Origin: Bigelowiella natans CCMP2755
Lineage: Eukaryota > Cercozoa > Chlorarachniophyceae
Assembly: GCA_000320545.1 (NCBI GenBank)
Contig: ADNK01000103.1
Coordinates: 1 to 62,582 of the forward strand
Length of the DNA: 62,582 bases
Direction of reading: 5' to 3'
Shown here: in pieces, positions 1 through 10,386 of the stretch
Layout: each line of letters begins with the position of its first letter
How positions within the stretch are numbered: position 1 is the first letter of the stretch
Translations under genes and position numbers: made by a program
Notes under the pieces: generated by a model
What the model saw: only the letters and a program-made list of their open reading frames with translations
Databases searched by the model: none
What the model was told of the DNA's origin: nothing

Positions 1-1593
1 TGGAGAAAGAGAGTATGAGAGGAGGAGGAGGGAGGGGAGGGGGAGGGGAGGGGAGGGGAAGGTGGGGAGAAAGCCGGGTACGCACATTTTGAACTAAAAA
101 ACAAGAACAACTGCTCATTGTCTACCATGAGGCAGGTCACAAGACCAACCGCAGCTGGCCCCGTCAGAATGGAAATGGACTGCGATGTTCCAAGGAGAAG
201 AGCGCAGACAGCGGCAGAATTGAGTATGATAACGGTCAACAGAAGCAGGCGTTTCTGCGCGTTCATGTAATCCCCATCAGGTCGAGCAAAGACGGCGAAC
301 CATGGGTGTTTCCGGCGTAAGACCCACTTCGCACCAAAATATAAGTTCTGGCACGACCGCTTGCCTGTCGCGTGCGTTTTGCGAGCTGTATTCCAGCTGG
401 GAAAAAGGGGATAGAGAAGGGAATCAGATGGTGAAGTTGGTTGAGTAAAGTACTGCTTCCAGCAAGAGAAGAAGCATGCAAACTACAACATTTCTGTCGG
501 AAAATGCACCGCGTTCCTCTCTCCCCTCCCCCTCAACAAACGTTGTAAGCATGCCAGAGGAAAGAGCGCACGGCAATGATACCTTCTCCAGAAGGCCCTC
601 TCAGCACTTGCAGCGGAGCCGGCCTCTTGCTCTTGCATCTGATGCTGATCATACATCCTCGCCAATGGGAAGAGTAGCACCGCTAGACCAACAACGGAGA
701 TAGTGAACGCCATCATTCTATTCTTAGCTGGATTGAGGGAGTTGGTGTTTGTCACGTCGTCTGAGCTCAGCTGATTGACCTCCAATCGCACCTCTCTCCG
801 GACTTCGCTCGTGAATGATGTGAGGTGGAAGCTCTTACATTCTAAGCGCCCGTCGGACGTCCTTCCTGTCGCCATAACTCCAGTCGATGACCATCTTCTT
901 CCTGTTTTGTCCCAAAACACGCAGCTCGATGAGAGCGAGGAGGAGGAAGAGGAGTTCTCGAGTATCTTCGCGGTGGCATTTCCCCGTGGAATAGAGAAGA
1001 GAAACGGCTCGGAAGCATTGTCTATCTTGATCTCGCTGCCCGTAGAAAAGTCTGCGACTTCAATACTGATTAGCCCTTCACCGAGGCCTGCGAAACAAAG
1101 AAGTAAAGTAGTTGGATCAGAGAAATTAGAATGAAGTAGTAGTCGCAGCAAAAGTAGGGACTGCTGTGGTAGCAGTGGCGGTAGGCACTGCTGCTGTTGT
1201 TAAGCAAAATTATCGAGGCCTCGATGGTACTCCTCTCCTCCTCCTCCTCCTCCTCCTCCTCCCTACTGTTACCATTTGCTATCGAAGCAAGTGTTCCAAG
1301 CTACCTACCACCCTCTCTCGCACACCCCTCCTTGCTTATTTGCTACATGCTCCGTTCCATTTCTCCCACTCTTGTGTAAGTGTGTGACCTGGCACGGAGT
1401 TGTTAGGGGGAGGGTAAAGACTATCGCCAGCAATCGTGAGCACTGAAAGCTGCACAGGCGTCGAATTGTACTTCTGAGGAAGGGGTGGGAACTGTACCGA
1501 CGATTTCCCCGTCGCCAATGAACTCCCTGCAAAAATCATCATTAAGACGGTAAATTAGGCACACGCACACAAACAGAGAGAAAGGGAGGGAAG

Positions 1594-1638
<45 letters not shown>

Positions 1639-2437
1639 AGAGAATGAAGCGTAAACCGAAATATCCACGAATTTATCTGTGAAGTAAGCTGTGATCTTTT
1701 TGCCCTATGACATCGTATAAAAGGGTGCGACGTATATCATTACTTGCCGCATCCGATCCAGTCAAGACCCTAGCTGCCATTTTTATCGAGATCCTATCCT
1801 CCCTCTGGACAGAACTTGAGTTCGTTTGCTCTTCACCGACCACGGCGCTGCTCACCATGGTAGATTGGAGATTCCTAATGACGTTATCAACCCCGTAGAC
1901 AAAATCCTCCCCACGCTCTTGCTCAGGTGATACCGCCGCCGACGCCGAAGATTGCGAGGACGCTGAAAGCAGATTAGAAACCGCAGATAAAGCCACAGAG
2001 ACAAAGTCGGTGACCGAAGAATCGTCCCCCAGGTCTCGACCGGACGACGTGAGGTTTTTCAGCATAGATACAGCTGTTTTTCGAGTCTTCGCGTCAATTT
2101 CTGCAGGCTCCACGAAGTCAGTAGTGGCCTCAAGCAGAGTAGTAGAGGTACTAGCGCTCAGCCTCCCATTTAGTTGCGACTCCTTGCTTAAGAGCTCCAT
2201 CAGGCCTGTGTATAATAAGAAGTAAGTGAGGATGCTAGGAGAGGGAAAGAGGGAAGGTCCGAGAGGAGTATTTGCGAAAAAAAAAAAGTGAACGACGAGT
2301 CCTGCGGATCCCATTCCTATCTCCGAGCATCCCCCCTTTCCCCTCGCTAGCTCGATTTTTTCCTTGCAGCATCAGTCGGGACATCCCCAATTCTCCCCTC
2401 TCCTCCCACCTCCACACCATTTCTTTCTCTGTTTCTG

Positions 2438-2477
<40 letters not shown>

Positions 2478-3109
2478 CTTTCTTTCCTCCCCTCTTGCTT
2501 TGTGTTTATGCACGTGCATGCGTGTCTCTGTCAGCATCCCCACACGAACCTTCACGTGTGGCTTGGCTGGAAGAGACGTCGACCGTCTCCTTGCGTCGAG
2601 ATGCCTCGAGATAGGATATTACACCCGCGTATTCGGAAGCGAAACTCTCCGTGTCGCCTTGCTCCAGCAGCTCCCCGAGGTGAGTTTTCTCTTCGTCCAG
2701 AGCAAGTGTTACGGGCTGGGAGACACTAGCCGTCATCTCAGTCATTGCTGCTGCCCCGACACTGTCGATGATGCGCGCGCGTAGATTCACAGTACTGCTG
2801 CTACTGCTGCTATCGTCGGCGCTGCCACCAAGTCTCGTTTCGAAAGAGCTCATGCGTCGTGGGGCGCAGAGATCAACATACCCTTTCCCCGTCGTAGTTG
2901 TTTTCGCTTGCCACTGAAACTGGTATCTGTAAAAAGCATTCATTCAATGTAGATGAGTATGTGGGGGGGGGGGTGAGGACGACCGCTGGAGTACACTGTG
3001 TTTGTGGATTGCGGTGATCTTGTGACGCACGGCAAGGTAGACACGGTATGTAAAAGGTCATGTCTTGCTGCTGGTGTCTCTCTTCTCGCTTGCTAGCTTT
3101 TCTCCACCC

Positions 3110-3149
<40 letters not shown>

Positions 3150-6100
3150 TCTCTCTCTCTCTCTGCGTGTGTGTGTGTGTGTGTGTGTGTGTTCTTTTCT
3201 CTCCTTCTCTCCTTCACTCCCCGCAGCTAACACGTACGCGCTTGCCTTATTTTTGGGGTGTGTACAAAGAACGGCTATTGCTTACGTGAGAGGCAGGTCC
3301 TCGTCATTCCACCCCGCACAGCTGAAGACAAAATTGGTCTGCAAGGCTACGCCGCTTGTAGGCGCAACCTGACACGCGCCTAGACGAGGAGCCCGGTTTG
3401 TGATCAACTTGATCTCCGCCTTACCAGAGAATTCTGACGCCGACGACTTCGCAACCACTCGGAAGGTGTAGGTAAGGCTTGGCAGCAGTACACCGGGAGG
3501 AAGAACTAGATAGCTCTGCGATGAAAACATGGAAGAATGCTGCTGGGACAGGCCCAGGTCCAGATTGCCTGAGGTGCAGATCCACGAGATGTTGCGGCTC
3601 TCCGGGTATTGTTCGTCCTTCCAGTCTACACTTGCTTCAAGGCGAACCTGAGCATCCATGGAGGCTGTCAATTCGATGGGAACCAAGAAGTAACGTAGAC
3701 ATTCACATTTGTTTTCCTTCTCCCCATCAAATGCAACTTCGGCGTGCATTTCATAGCCGTTCTATGTTTTATACAACCGTCCTCCCCCCCCCCCCCCCTT
3801 CCCCCCCGTTCTTTTTTCCTGCTCCCCAAGTAATGTGATGATCAACATGCCACGAAGAGAACAATTTTTTTTTAATCAATAAATATTAAGAGTAAAGTGA
3901 TTAAGTAAAAATTACGTGACTGTTTTTGACAACGAGGGCTGATCAATATCAATATACAAAGCATCAGCATCAGGCCAAAACAAGCGACAAACCGAGTTCT
4001 TAATGTCCTGCTTTTCGGTCGGTGCAGCTGCCTCCCTGATCAAAGATGACGATCCTGATGGTGATGAACCACTGCTGGTCCTAGACCTCATTCTCCTCTT
4101 CAATCGAACCTCTGGAACCTCCCCACTCCAACTTCCGACCGTCACAACCTCCAGGATCTGCGTCGCATTGGAGCTGCCTGTCGCCCCGGTCCCGCTACGG
4201 CTCGCACAAACGCTCACGGTGTAGACTGAGGTTGTTCCGGGACGCATCGAGGAGAGCTGCAGCAGCGAGGTAGAGATGCTCAGCTCCTCCTCAGTATTTT
4301 GTGGCAGAGAAAGATAGGTTCCCGCACCATTTTGTACCGACCAATGATAAATAACCGAGGGGGGGGGGGACAGTTCCGACGTGGCTAGGCCAGCAGCAAA
4401 TGTGAGAGTTTTAGATCGCTGCGGGGTTATAGATATTGTTCTCCGCATACCCCCCTTTATGTAGACGCCTAGCTGCTCTTCTTGTACCGTGACAAAGAAA
4501 GCTAGGCTGGAAGAGCCCAGCGTACTTGTTCCTTGTACCGAGGAAACGGTGGCCGTAAACCTATAGGTGTTGCCTGCACTCAGCGTATTCGGGTCAAGGC
4601 TAAAGAATAAACTCCTCTGGGAACGCGTGCCCTGGATAATGGGGTCGGACGTCCAACTCGTGCTAATGGTAACTGATTTGGAGAATTGGCCAGAACGAGG
4701 ACACATGTACGCAAGCACGCACGCACGCACGAACACAAACACAAGTTACATAAATGATTGAGAGATCTTCTCGATAATTTCCAACTTGTTAAAAAAAATG
4801 ATACGAACACTGAGCTACCCGGTACAAAACTGTCTACAATTCACACAGAGAGTGGCCAGAGCAAGAAAGAGCTGCGGAAGAGAGGAGAATGGAATAGGAT
4901 AGGAAAAAACCATTGGCACACCTTTCCCGCCATTCGCGTCGTTGCAAGAGGGAACCTTAGCTTTCAACTGCAGTTCTAGAGGTTCGTTCTTCCTCATGGT
5001 AATATTCTGAGGCGATCCAGCCGAAACGATGGGGATTGACTGGTCGGCTACCACCGTGAATGCAAAGATCTTCTCAGCAAACGTGCCCAGCCAGTCTTGC
5101 GCTCTCACCTTGATTGAGTACTCACCGGTTTCCCGCAAATAATCTTCGATAGGTATTGAGAGGACCGAGGAATTCTTTGTACTTGCGTCGCTTGTGATGG
5201 AATCAATCGCTTCTCTCAAGCTTCGATTCGGAACTGAAACTAGGGTCCAGCTGATGTTAGGGGCCTTCCCTGCGCCACCATCCACAAGAGCATTCGCGGT
5301 AAAGTAGGCTGATGACTCGCCACACGTGGATACCCTTGAAGGTGCAAATACCTCGAGTCCCAAGGAGGGATTGTTTCCTGGCGCTTCTAACTTGTTCGAG
5401 AAAGTCGAACCAGTTATATTTAGACGAATTTCGTCTCCTGGCCTGATGGTGAAGCCCATCCCAAGCTGCACTGCCATCTCATTGTTATTATCTCCCGGAA
5501 TACATAGAGGAGACTCGCCGAGCTTTGCAAGCGTTTCTGAGTGAGAGGGCATACAAGCACGGGAACGAAAGAAGGGCAGGATAGGTTGGAGAGATGGGAG
5601 AAGTGAGCGTATAACATTATGAGAATCTTCAGGCATGCGACATGATCACCAACAGCGCGCCAGAGTCCCGCACGCTATTACCTTCATTAATGACACTCTT
5701 GTAGTTGATGTCCAATGGCGATGTTAAGAACCGAATGAGTATTTCTGTATATAAGCTGTTGAACCTCGCCGTGAACGGAGCTGTCGTAGGAGCCGAAGTC
5801 GTTGGAGTTGAAGTTGGATTCGCTGTTGTAGGGCTTTGTGTGTTTGGCGAGATGGTGGGCGAGATAGTGGGGCCTTGAGTATTTGGCGAGATAGAAGAGG
5901 GCGAGACGGTGGGCGAGATAGTGGGTATGTTGGTTAAGGGCGATTGAGTTGGTGAAGTGGAAGAGGGTGAGACTGTGGGCGAGATGGTGGGTATGTTGGT
6001 TGAGGGAGATTGGGTTGGAGAGGTAGAAGAAGGTGAGACTGTGGGCGAGATTGTGGGTGTGTTGGTTGAGGGAGATTGAGTTGGTGAAGTGGAAGAGGGT

Positions 6101-7623
6101 GCGACGGTGGGCGAGATAGTGGGTGTGTTGGTTGAGGGCGATTGAGTTGGTGAGGTGGAAGAGGGTGCGACGGTGGGCGAGATTGTGGGTGTGTTGGTTG
6201 AGGGAGATTGAGTTGGTGAGGTGGAAGAGGGTGCGACGGTGGGCGAGATAGTGGGTATGTTGGTTGAGGGAGATTGAGTTGATGAAGTGGTAAAGGGCGA
6301 GACTATGGGCGAGATAGTGGGTGTGTTGGTTGAGGGCGATTGAGTTGGTGAGGTAGAAGAAGGTGAGACTGTGGGCGAGATTGTGGGTGTGTTGGTTGAG
6401 GGCGATTGAGATGGTGAGGTGGAAGAGGGTGCGACTGTGGGCGAGATAGTGGGTGTGTTGGTTGAGGGCGATTGAGTTGGTGAAGTGGAAGAGGGTGCAA
6501 CGGTGGGCGAGATAGTGGGTGTGTTGGTTGAGGGCGATTGGGTTGGTGAAGTGGAAAAGGGCGAGACTGTGGGCGATGAAGTAAGCCAGGGTGAATACTT
6601 TACCTCGCCGTCTTTTGTAATGATCAGCACGTTCCTAGCACTATACGGAGCGCAATAGATGTTCGATGAGACGTTGACACACGTGCGGTAAAATAAAGTT
6701 TTGCTTAGTGTATTGGATAAAGTTGCCGTAGTCGGGTTCGATGTTGTCGTTATCTGAAGCACATTTGTAGCTCCATACGGGGCGCAGTAAACCGATTGGC
6801 CCATACCCACACATGAAGTATACTGCTCCGCTATCAAAACAAGAAAACATATAGAAACCAGTTGCCATATTTTCATGAGAATATCAATGAACGATTTCGA
6901 GAAGATCCCAATAATAGCGAACAACTGAACATTAGAGTGATTCTTTTGAATGGAAATTTTGAGGAGAAGAGTAAACATGCAGAGAGAGGAGGGGGGGGGG
7001 GGGAGAGAGAGAGAGTGAGAGAGAAAGAGAAGGGAAGGGGAGTGATACAGAGAAGGAAAGACGAAAAACCGGAGAAAATATTCACGGAACAACATGAAGA
7101 AGAGAGATGAAACATATTCACGGTCATGGGGACGATGATACTTATCATCATGACTACCATTTCCAGTTGACGGCATTTCTACATCGTTCTGTTTTTTATT
7201 TTGATCATATTGCAAGATGTTGCCTTCTCCAGAGGGGACACAGAAGACATTTGATCCTAATGCGGCGCAGGCCTTATAATGGACTGCCATGTAAAATGAA
7301 TATGGATTAGCGTACACATGTGTGCAGGGGGGAGGGGGCTAAGGAGGCCTTATGCAGATGGTTCTATGGGGAATAAAGAAAACATTATATAATCGATCGT
7401 GTTTAATGTATGCATGTACATTCTCCATCCATGCTGAAGATTTTCTTCCACTTGTATGAGTCCGATGTCTTGTAAATTTGTATAGCCGTGTTTGTGGTGG
7501 TGCTGCTTTTTAACATTTTTGTGGTGGTGCTGCTCCTTAAAATGCAAGATATCCCAGACTGAGGAGAGGCGCACGCACTGTCAATGTACTTTGGAATATT
7601 GGATTCCAATAATAATGTAGAAT

Positions 7624-7660
<37 letters not shown>

Positions 7661-8163
7661 AAACATATTAGCAATAGCAAAGACAAAAGCAGCACGTTTT
7701 TTGGTTGCTCTCGTTACTTACAAAGATGGAAAAAATAGTGTTCAAGTTCTGTTTGTTTGTAGCGATATCGGAGAAAAAGGTGGGAGCTGAAAATTGTACA
7801 CGTTCAAATTTAACACATTACGCCGCAAGTTTTAATACAAGCGTTTTCTTTGTAAGTAGCTGGGGAATATTTTTACAGTGAATTAAAGAGCGAATATAAG
7901 AGCATAAGAGCAGATATATTATTGAAGGACCTTGATGTTTGATAAGTTCGAGCTCGTCTTCAGGGGAAATCCGTAAGATATAGGTTGTGCCGATGCAAAA
8001 TATGTTGTCGTCGAAGATAGAGCAGGAGGTATACAAATGATCGCTGTGTGCTGAAAATTAAAAATGGAATTATATGCACAACTGCAACTTCAAACACGCC
8101 CTCAGACACAGATATGATGAATGAAACATAAATATGTATGTATATGTTGATATGCGTTTGTGC

Positions 8164-8194
<31 letters not shown>

Positions 8195-9256
8195 CGTTGT
8201 GTGCCTGCATGCATATATTGACCAGCTTTTAACTAGCACCCAAGCACTTAACCAGCACTCATCTCGTCTCTTCCTTGTCTACCCCCTCTTAATTCATTAT
8301 TTACCTGCATTATCAATAAACTTGAACTCCTCATCTTTATCTTTGATATTTAGTTGGGAGATGCGCAAAATCTTTCGCTTTTTCGTTATACTACTGCTGC
8401 TGTAAGGAGCACAGTAGATTTTCTCTGCCCTCTTAACACAGCTTTTTGTGTTCCATCCTATGGTTTCAGGACCGAAGACCAAACAAGGGAAACACCGAAA
8501 AAGAGGGATCGCAAATAAGAACGATATATGTAGAGACCAATTAAGCCACAGAAGATATCAACGAGCTTAACACGCATGCACGAATCATTAGTACTCAATT
8601 CGGAAAATAAAATAAAAACTCTCTGCAGCTCGTGGCATGCGTGGACACTGCAAAACATCAAAACATATCCCATCCATCTAGCATTCCCTCTGGGCTCCAG
8701 AAAGATCGTGTCACCATCACCATGCACGCACTATCACCATCGTATATCATCATTCTCTCATCTCATCTAAGCATCATGCCCTCCCCCAACATTTTGCAAT
8801 TTTCGTACAGCTCCTCTTACCAGCAATGTTGTTTTCTTCTCCGCCTATGATATTGCCCATTTTTTCGATTTTAAGGAATTTCGTCCCATCATGCCGGACG
8901 CAGTAAATCGTTTTCCCTAAGATTTCGCAGGCCGAGCACCTCACTGGCTCACCTGTGGATGACAGGAATAACAGAGGATGCATGGAGAATTAAGAATGAT
9001 GGCAACGGATAGCATGGCTAGTAGATGATAACAAGTATGCGACACAGATCATGGGCAAATCAAATATACCAAAAGCTTGTGATCCACTATCGGTTATCCG
9101 AAGTAACCTTACAGACTCTTCATCTGAGTAACAATACGATTCTGCCCCATCGGTAATACACTTCGTGTAACCCGGGCCTTGAGGGACGGAATTCCCTCCC
9201 CCTATGAAGTAATTAGAAATAAATAGTATGTTGAGAACAGTAAGTAAATTTCGCAT
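1..9256 (-). CDS. Polycystin-1-like multidomain membrane receptor (propeller-like repeats, Thr/Pro stalk, REJ, GPS, TM); 3' end beyond window
   Basis: Read on the minus strand as one spliced gene starting at the ATG at 9256, whose first residues (MRNLLTVLNILFISNYF) look like a signal peptide. Order: eight short Cys-containing repeats (about 9200-6590), a Ser/Thr/Pro stalk (6570-5770), then REJ-like exons (about 5545-4900, 4720-3930, 3725-3285, 2930-2560, 2220-1690, 1540-1390). The third carries the signature GACQVAPTSG...GWNDEDLPLT. A GPS motif lies at about 925-815, TM1 at 713-660 and a further segment with KHPWF and a hydrophobic helix at about 325-150, as in polycystin-1 proteins. The stalk and first REJ exon appear to belong together: FNSLYTEILIRF before the intron and LGMGFTIRPGD after it form one recognisable module. 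Introns carry (CT)n, (GA)n and (CA)n tracts. In the family this is a surface receptor with ion-channel partners. The PLAT domain is not seen. The single-gene reading is inference; a split near 5640 is the alternative. Confidence 0.6.
815..925 (-). other. GPS (GAIN-type autoproteolysis) motif with a reduced cysteine set
   Basis: The minus-strand reading CVFWDKTGRRWSSTG...LECKSFHLTSF follows the GPS pattern, C-x-x-W ... W ... C-x-C-x-HLT-F. The cleavage tripeptide HLT is present. The usual second Cys after the Trp (GC) reads GV here, and the C-x-C pair reads CKS, so only two of four Cys remain. A transmembrane helix (FTISVVGLAVLLFPL) follows at 713-660. Confidence 0.65.
1596..1632. repeat. (GA)n microsatellite in an intron of the polycystin-like gene
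   Basis: About 18 uninterrupted GA units, (CT)n in the sense of the gene. Confidence 0.95.
3115..3191. repeat. Compound (CT)n-(GT)n microsatellite, intron of the polycystin-like gene
   Basis: CT runs at 3115-3163 followed by GT from about 3167 to 3191. Confidence 0.95.
5905..6570 (-). repeat. 66-bp coding minisatellite, ten near-identical copies, encoding a Ser/Thr/Pro stalk
   Basis: Ten tandem 66-bp units on the minus strand each encode a 22-residue unit beginning SPTVAPSSTSPTQSPS and ending in TNTPTI, with substitutions but no frame change. A degenerate Pro/Thr stretch follows down to about 5770. Composition is typical of an O-glycosylated extracellular spacer, between the propeller-like repeats and the REJ region. 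Confidence 0.9.
6590..9200 (-). repeat. Eight exon-encoded propeller-like repeats (pattern C..(6-9)..[IYF]YC.P....nvL.I)
   Basis: Separate minus-strand exons each encode one copy of a roughly 35-45 residue repeat: YTKCITDGAESYC...RLLRI (about 9165-9080), CEILGKTIYCVRHDGTKFLKI (8945-8865, read as two halves), CVKRAEKIYCAPYS...ILRI (8445-8355), YTSCSIFDDNIFC...ILRI (8035-7960), CASPQSGISC...AIQIY (7575-7470), YKACAALGSNVFC...ILQY (7285-7205), CVGMGQSVYCAPYGATNVL (6815-6745) and CVNVSSNIYCAPYSARNVL (6680-6625). Most copies keep two Cys about eight residues apart, followed by a hydrophobic strand ending L-x-I/Y. Similar Y-x-A-P-Y-N-x(3)-V-L-x-I repeats in phytoplankton proteins are thought to be propeller blades; the fold here is inference. 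Introns between copies carry (CA)n/(GT)n arrays at about 7627-7659 and 8167-8192. Confidence 0.6.
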
Positions 9257-10006
9257 ATACAACAAGTATAGCAATAGAGGGGGAATTTGTGGAATCAAGA
9301 GAACCTTGATTAACCCCAATTTGAGCAGAATCCGGTTGTCCAATTTTTACGTGGGAAATAACACCCTAATATATCAGATTCACATTCTGAAGTCAGCAAC
9401 TCGCTCCGACCATTATGGCACAAGCTCTTTCTCACCAGCAGCAACCCCAGAAACAAAAGTTTATGGGGACGCATCGCGCCGCCCTCTCTTGCTCCCTTGG
9501 TCTTTGGGTAGATTTACAGGTTGAGACGACGACATGACATGCATGCAATTACCAGTTTAATCCATGGTAATTCTAGCATGCGACAAGCACGATTCCATTT
9601 GCAGATTACTAATAGGACCCTAATCTCAGTTGAATTGTGAAACCGCCTAGACACTGATCAGAAAACATGCGACGGGCGTTTCGAAAAATCGTCAATGAAG
9701 ACGTCTGAATGCGTGGACTTCTAAGCGTTTTTTTTCAGCGAAAACAAACGTTTAATGGTGGTGATTCTCTCGTGCGACATGATGGAAATCTCGTGTGCTT
9801 GATGAGACAAGGATTTAGTTCCAATCAATTCACATTGCAACGGCACCATCAATCGGCATCCATGCCAATTTCATCCCTTGTTCCGTCTGTACACGTCTCC
9901 GGCATTTCAGATGAGTGGCCATGGTGTTCTCATCCCTTCACGCAGCCTTGGAGTGTGCCTCTGATGGGTTGCAGCTGATTTTTTGTGTCTCTTCACCAAC
10001 AGGGTG
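9257..10006. other. Upstream flank of the polycystin-like gene; no gene recognised
   Basis: Short open frames on both strands show no family features or splice context. The segment probably holds the promoter and 5' untranslated region of the minus-strand gene starting at 9256. It ends at the retrotransposon target site. Confidence 0.5.
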
Positions 10007-10010
10007 CTGA
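10007..10010. other. Target-site duplication CTGA (left)
   Basis: CTGA directly precedes the left LTR and recurs at 15725-15728 directly after the right LTR. A 4-5 bp duplication is usual for this element class. Confidence 0.85.
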
Positions 10011-10335
10011 TGTTGCGCGTAAGGTGTTCACAGGCCGAGGCGCTACGTGCACAAGTAGGCAGGGGGGGGGAAGGCACGTTTGCTTCCTTTTGAAGAGTTA
10101 TGTTCATTTTTATTAAAGATTATATTTTTATTAAATCGTGCACTGCGTAATCATTCGCGAAGCTTTCGCGAATGCCGCCGCACGTGGGGCAGCACACTTC
10201 CGGTGTGCTGCCATGAGTCCCGCCGGAACCCACGTGCCTATACTGTATTAATATCTACGTTATCTATATTCTATATCCGCGACAACCCCTTTGTTGTCGC
10301 ACGTGACTTGTGCTCGCGTAGTAGTACGCGCTACA
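10011..10335 (-). repeat. 3' LTR (left copy)
   Basis: 325 bp. In element orientation it starts TGTAGCGCG and ends CGCAACA. It holds AT-rich TATA-like sequence (10240-10278), two AATAAA motifs in element orientation (about 10110-10135) and several perfect dyads described under findings. Confidence 0.95.
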
Positions 10336-10346
10336 CCTCCCCCAAG
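10336..10346 (-). promoter_or_regulatory. Polypurine tract of the retrotransposon
   Basis: The minus strand reads CTTGGGGGAGG directly before the 3' LTR. This is the expected position and composition for the plus-strand primer of reverse transcription. Confidence 0.8.
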
Positions 10347-10386
10347 TCACGTTGCTCCTTCCTTCCTTCCTTATTCCCTTAGACCT

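Noticed and set aside
2235-2784. Ser/Leu- and Arg/Glu-repeat frames on both strands
   Set aside because: Generated by the (CT)n tract at 2442-2473 inside an intron; no start, motif or splice support.
5905-6570. CRISPR-like array of regular repeats
   Set aside because: Contiguous 66-bp units without spacers, in frame inside a coding exon of a eukaryotic gene.
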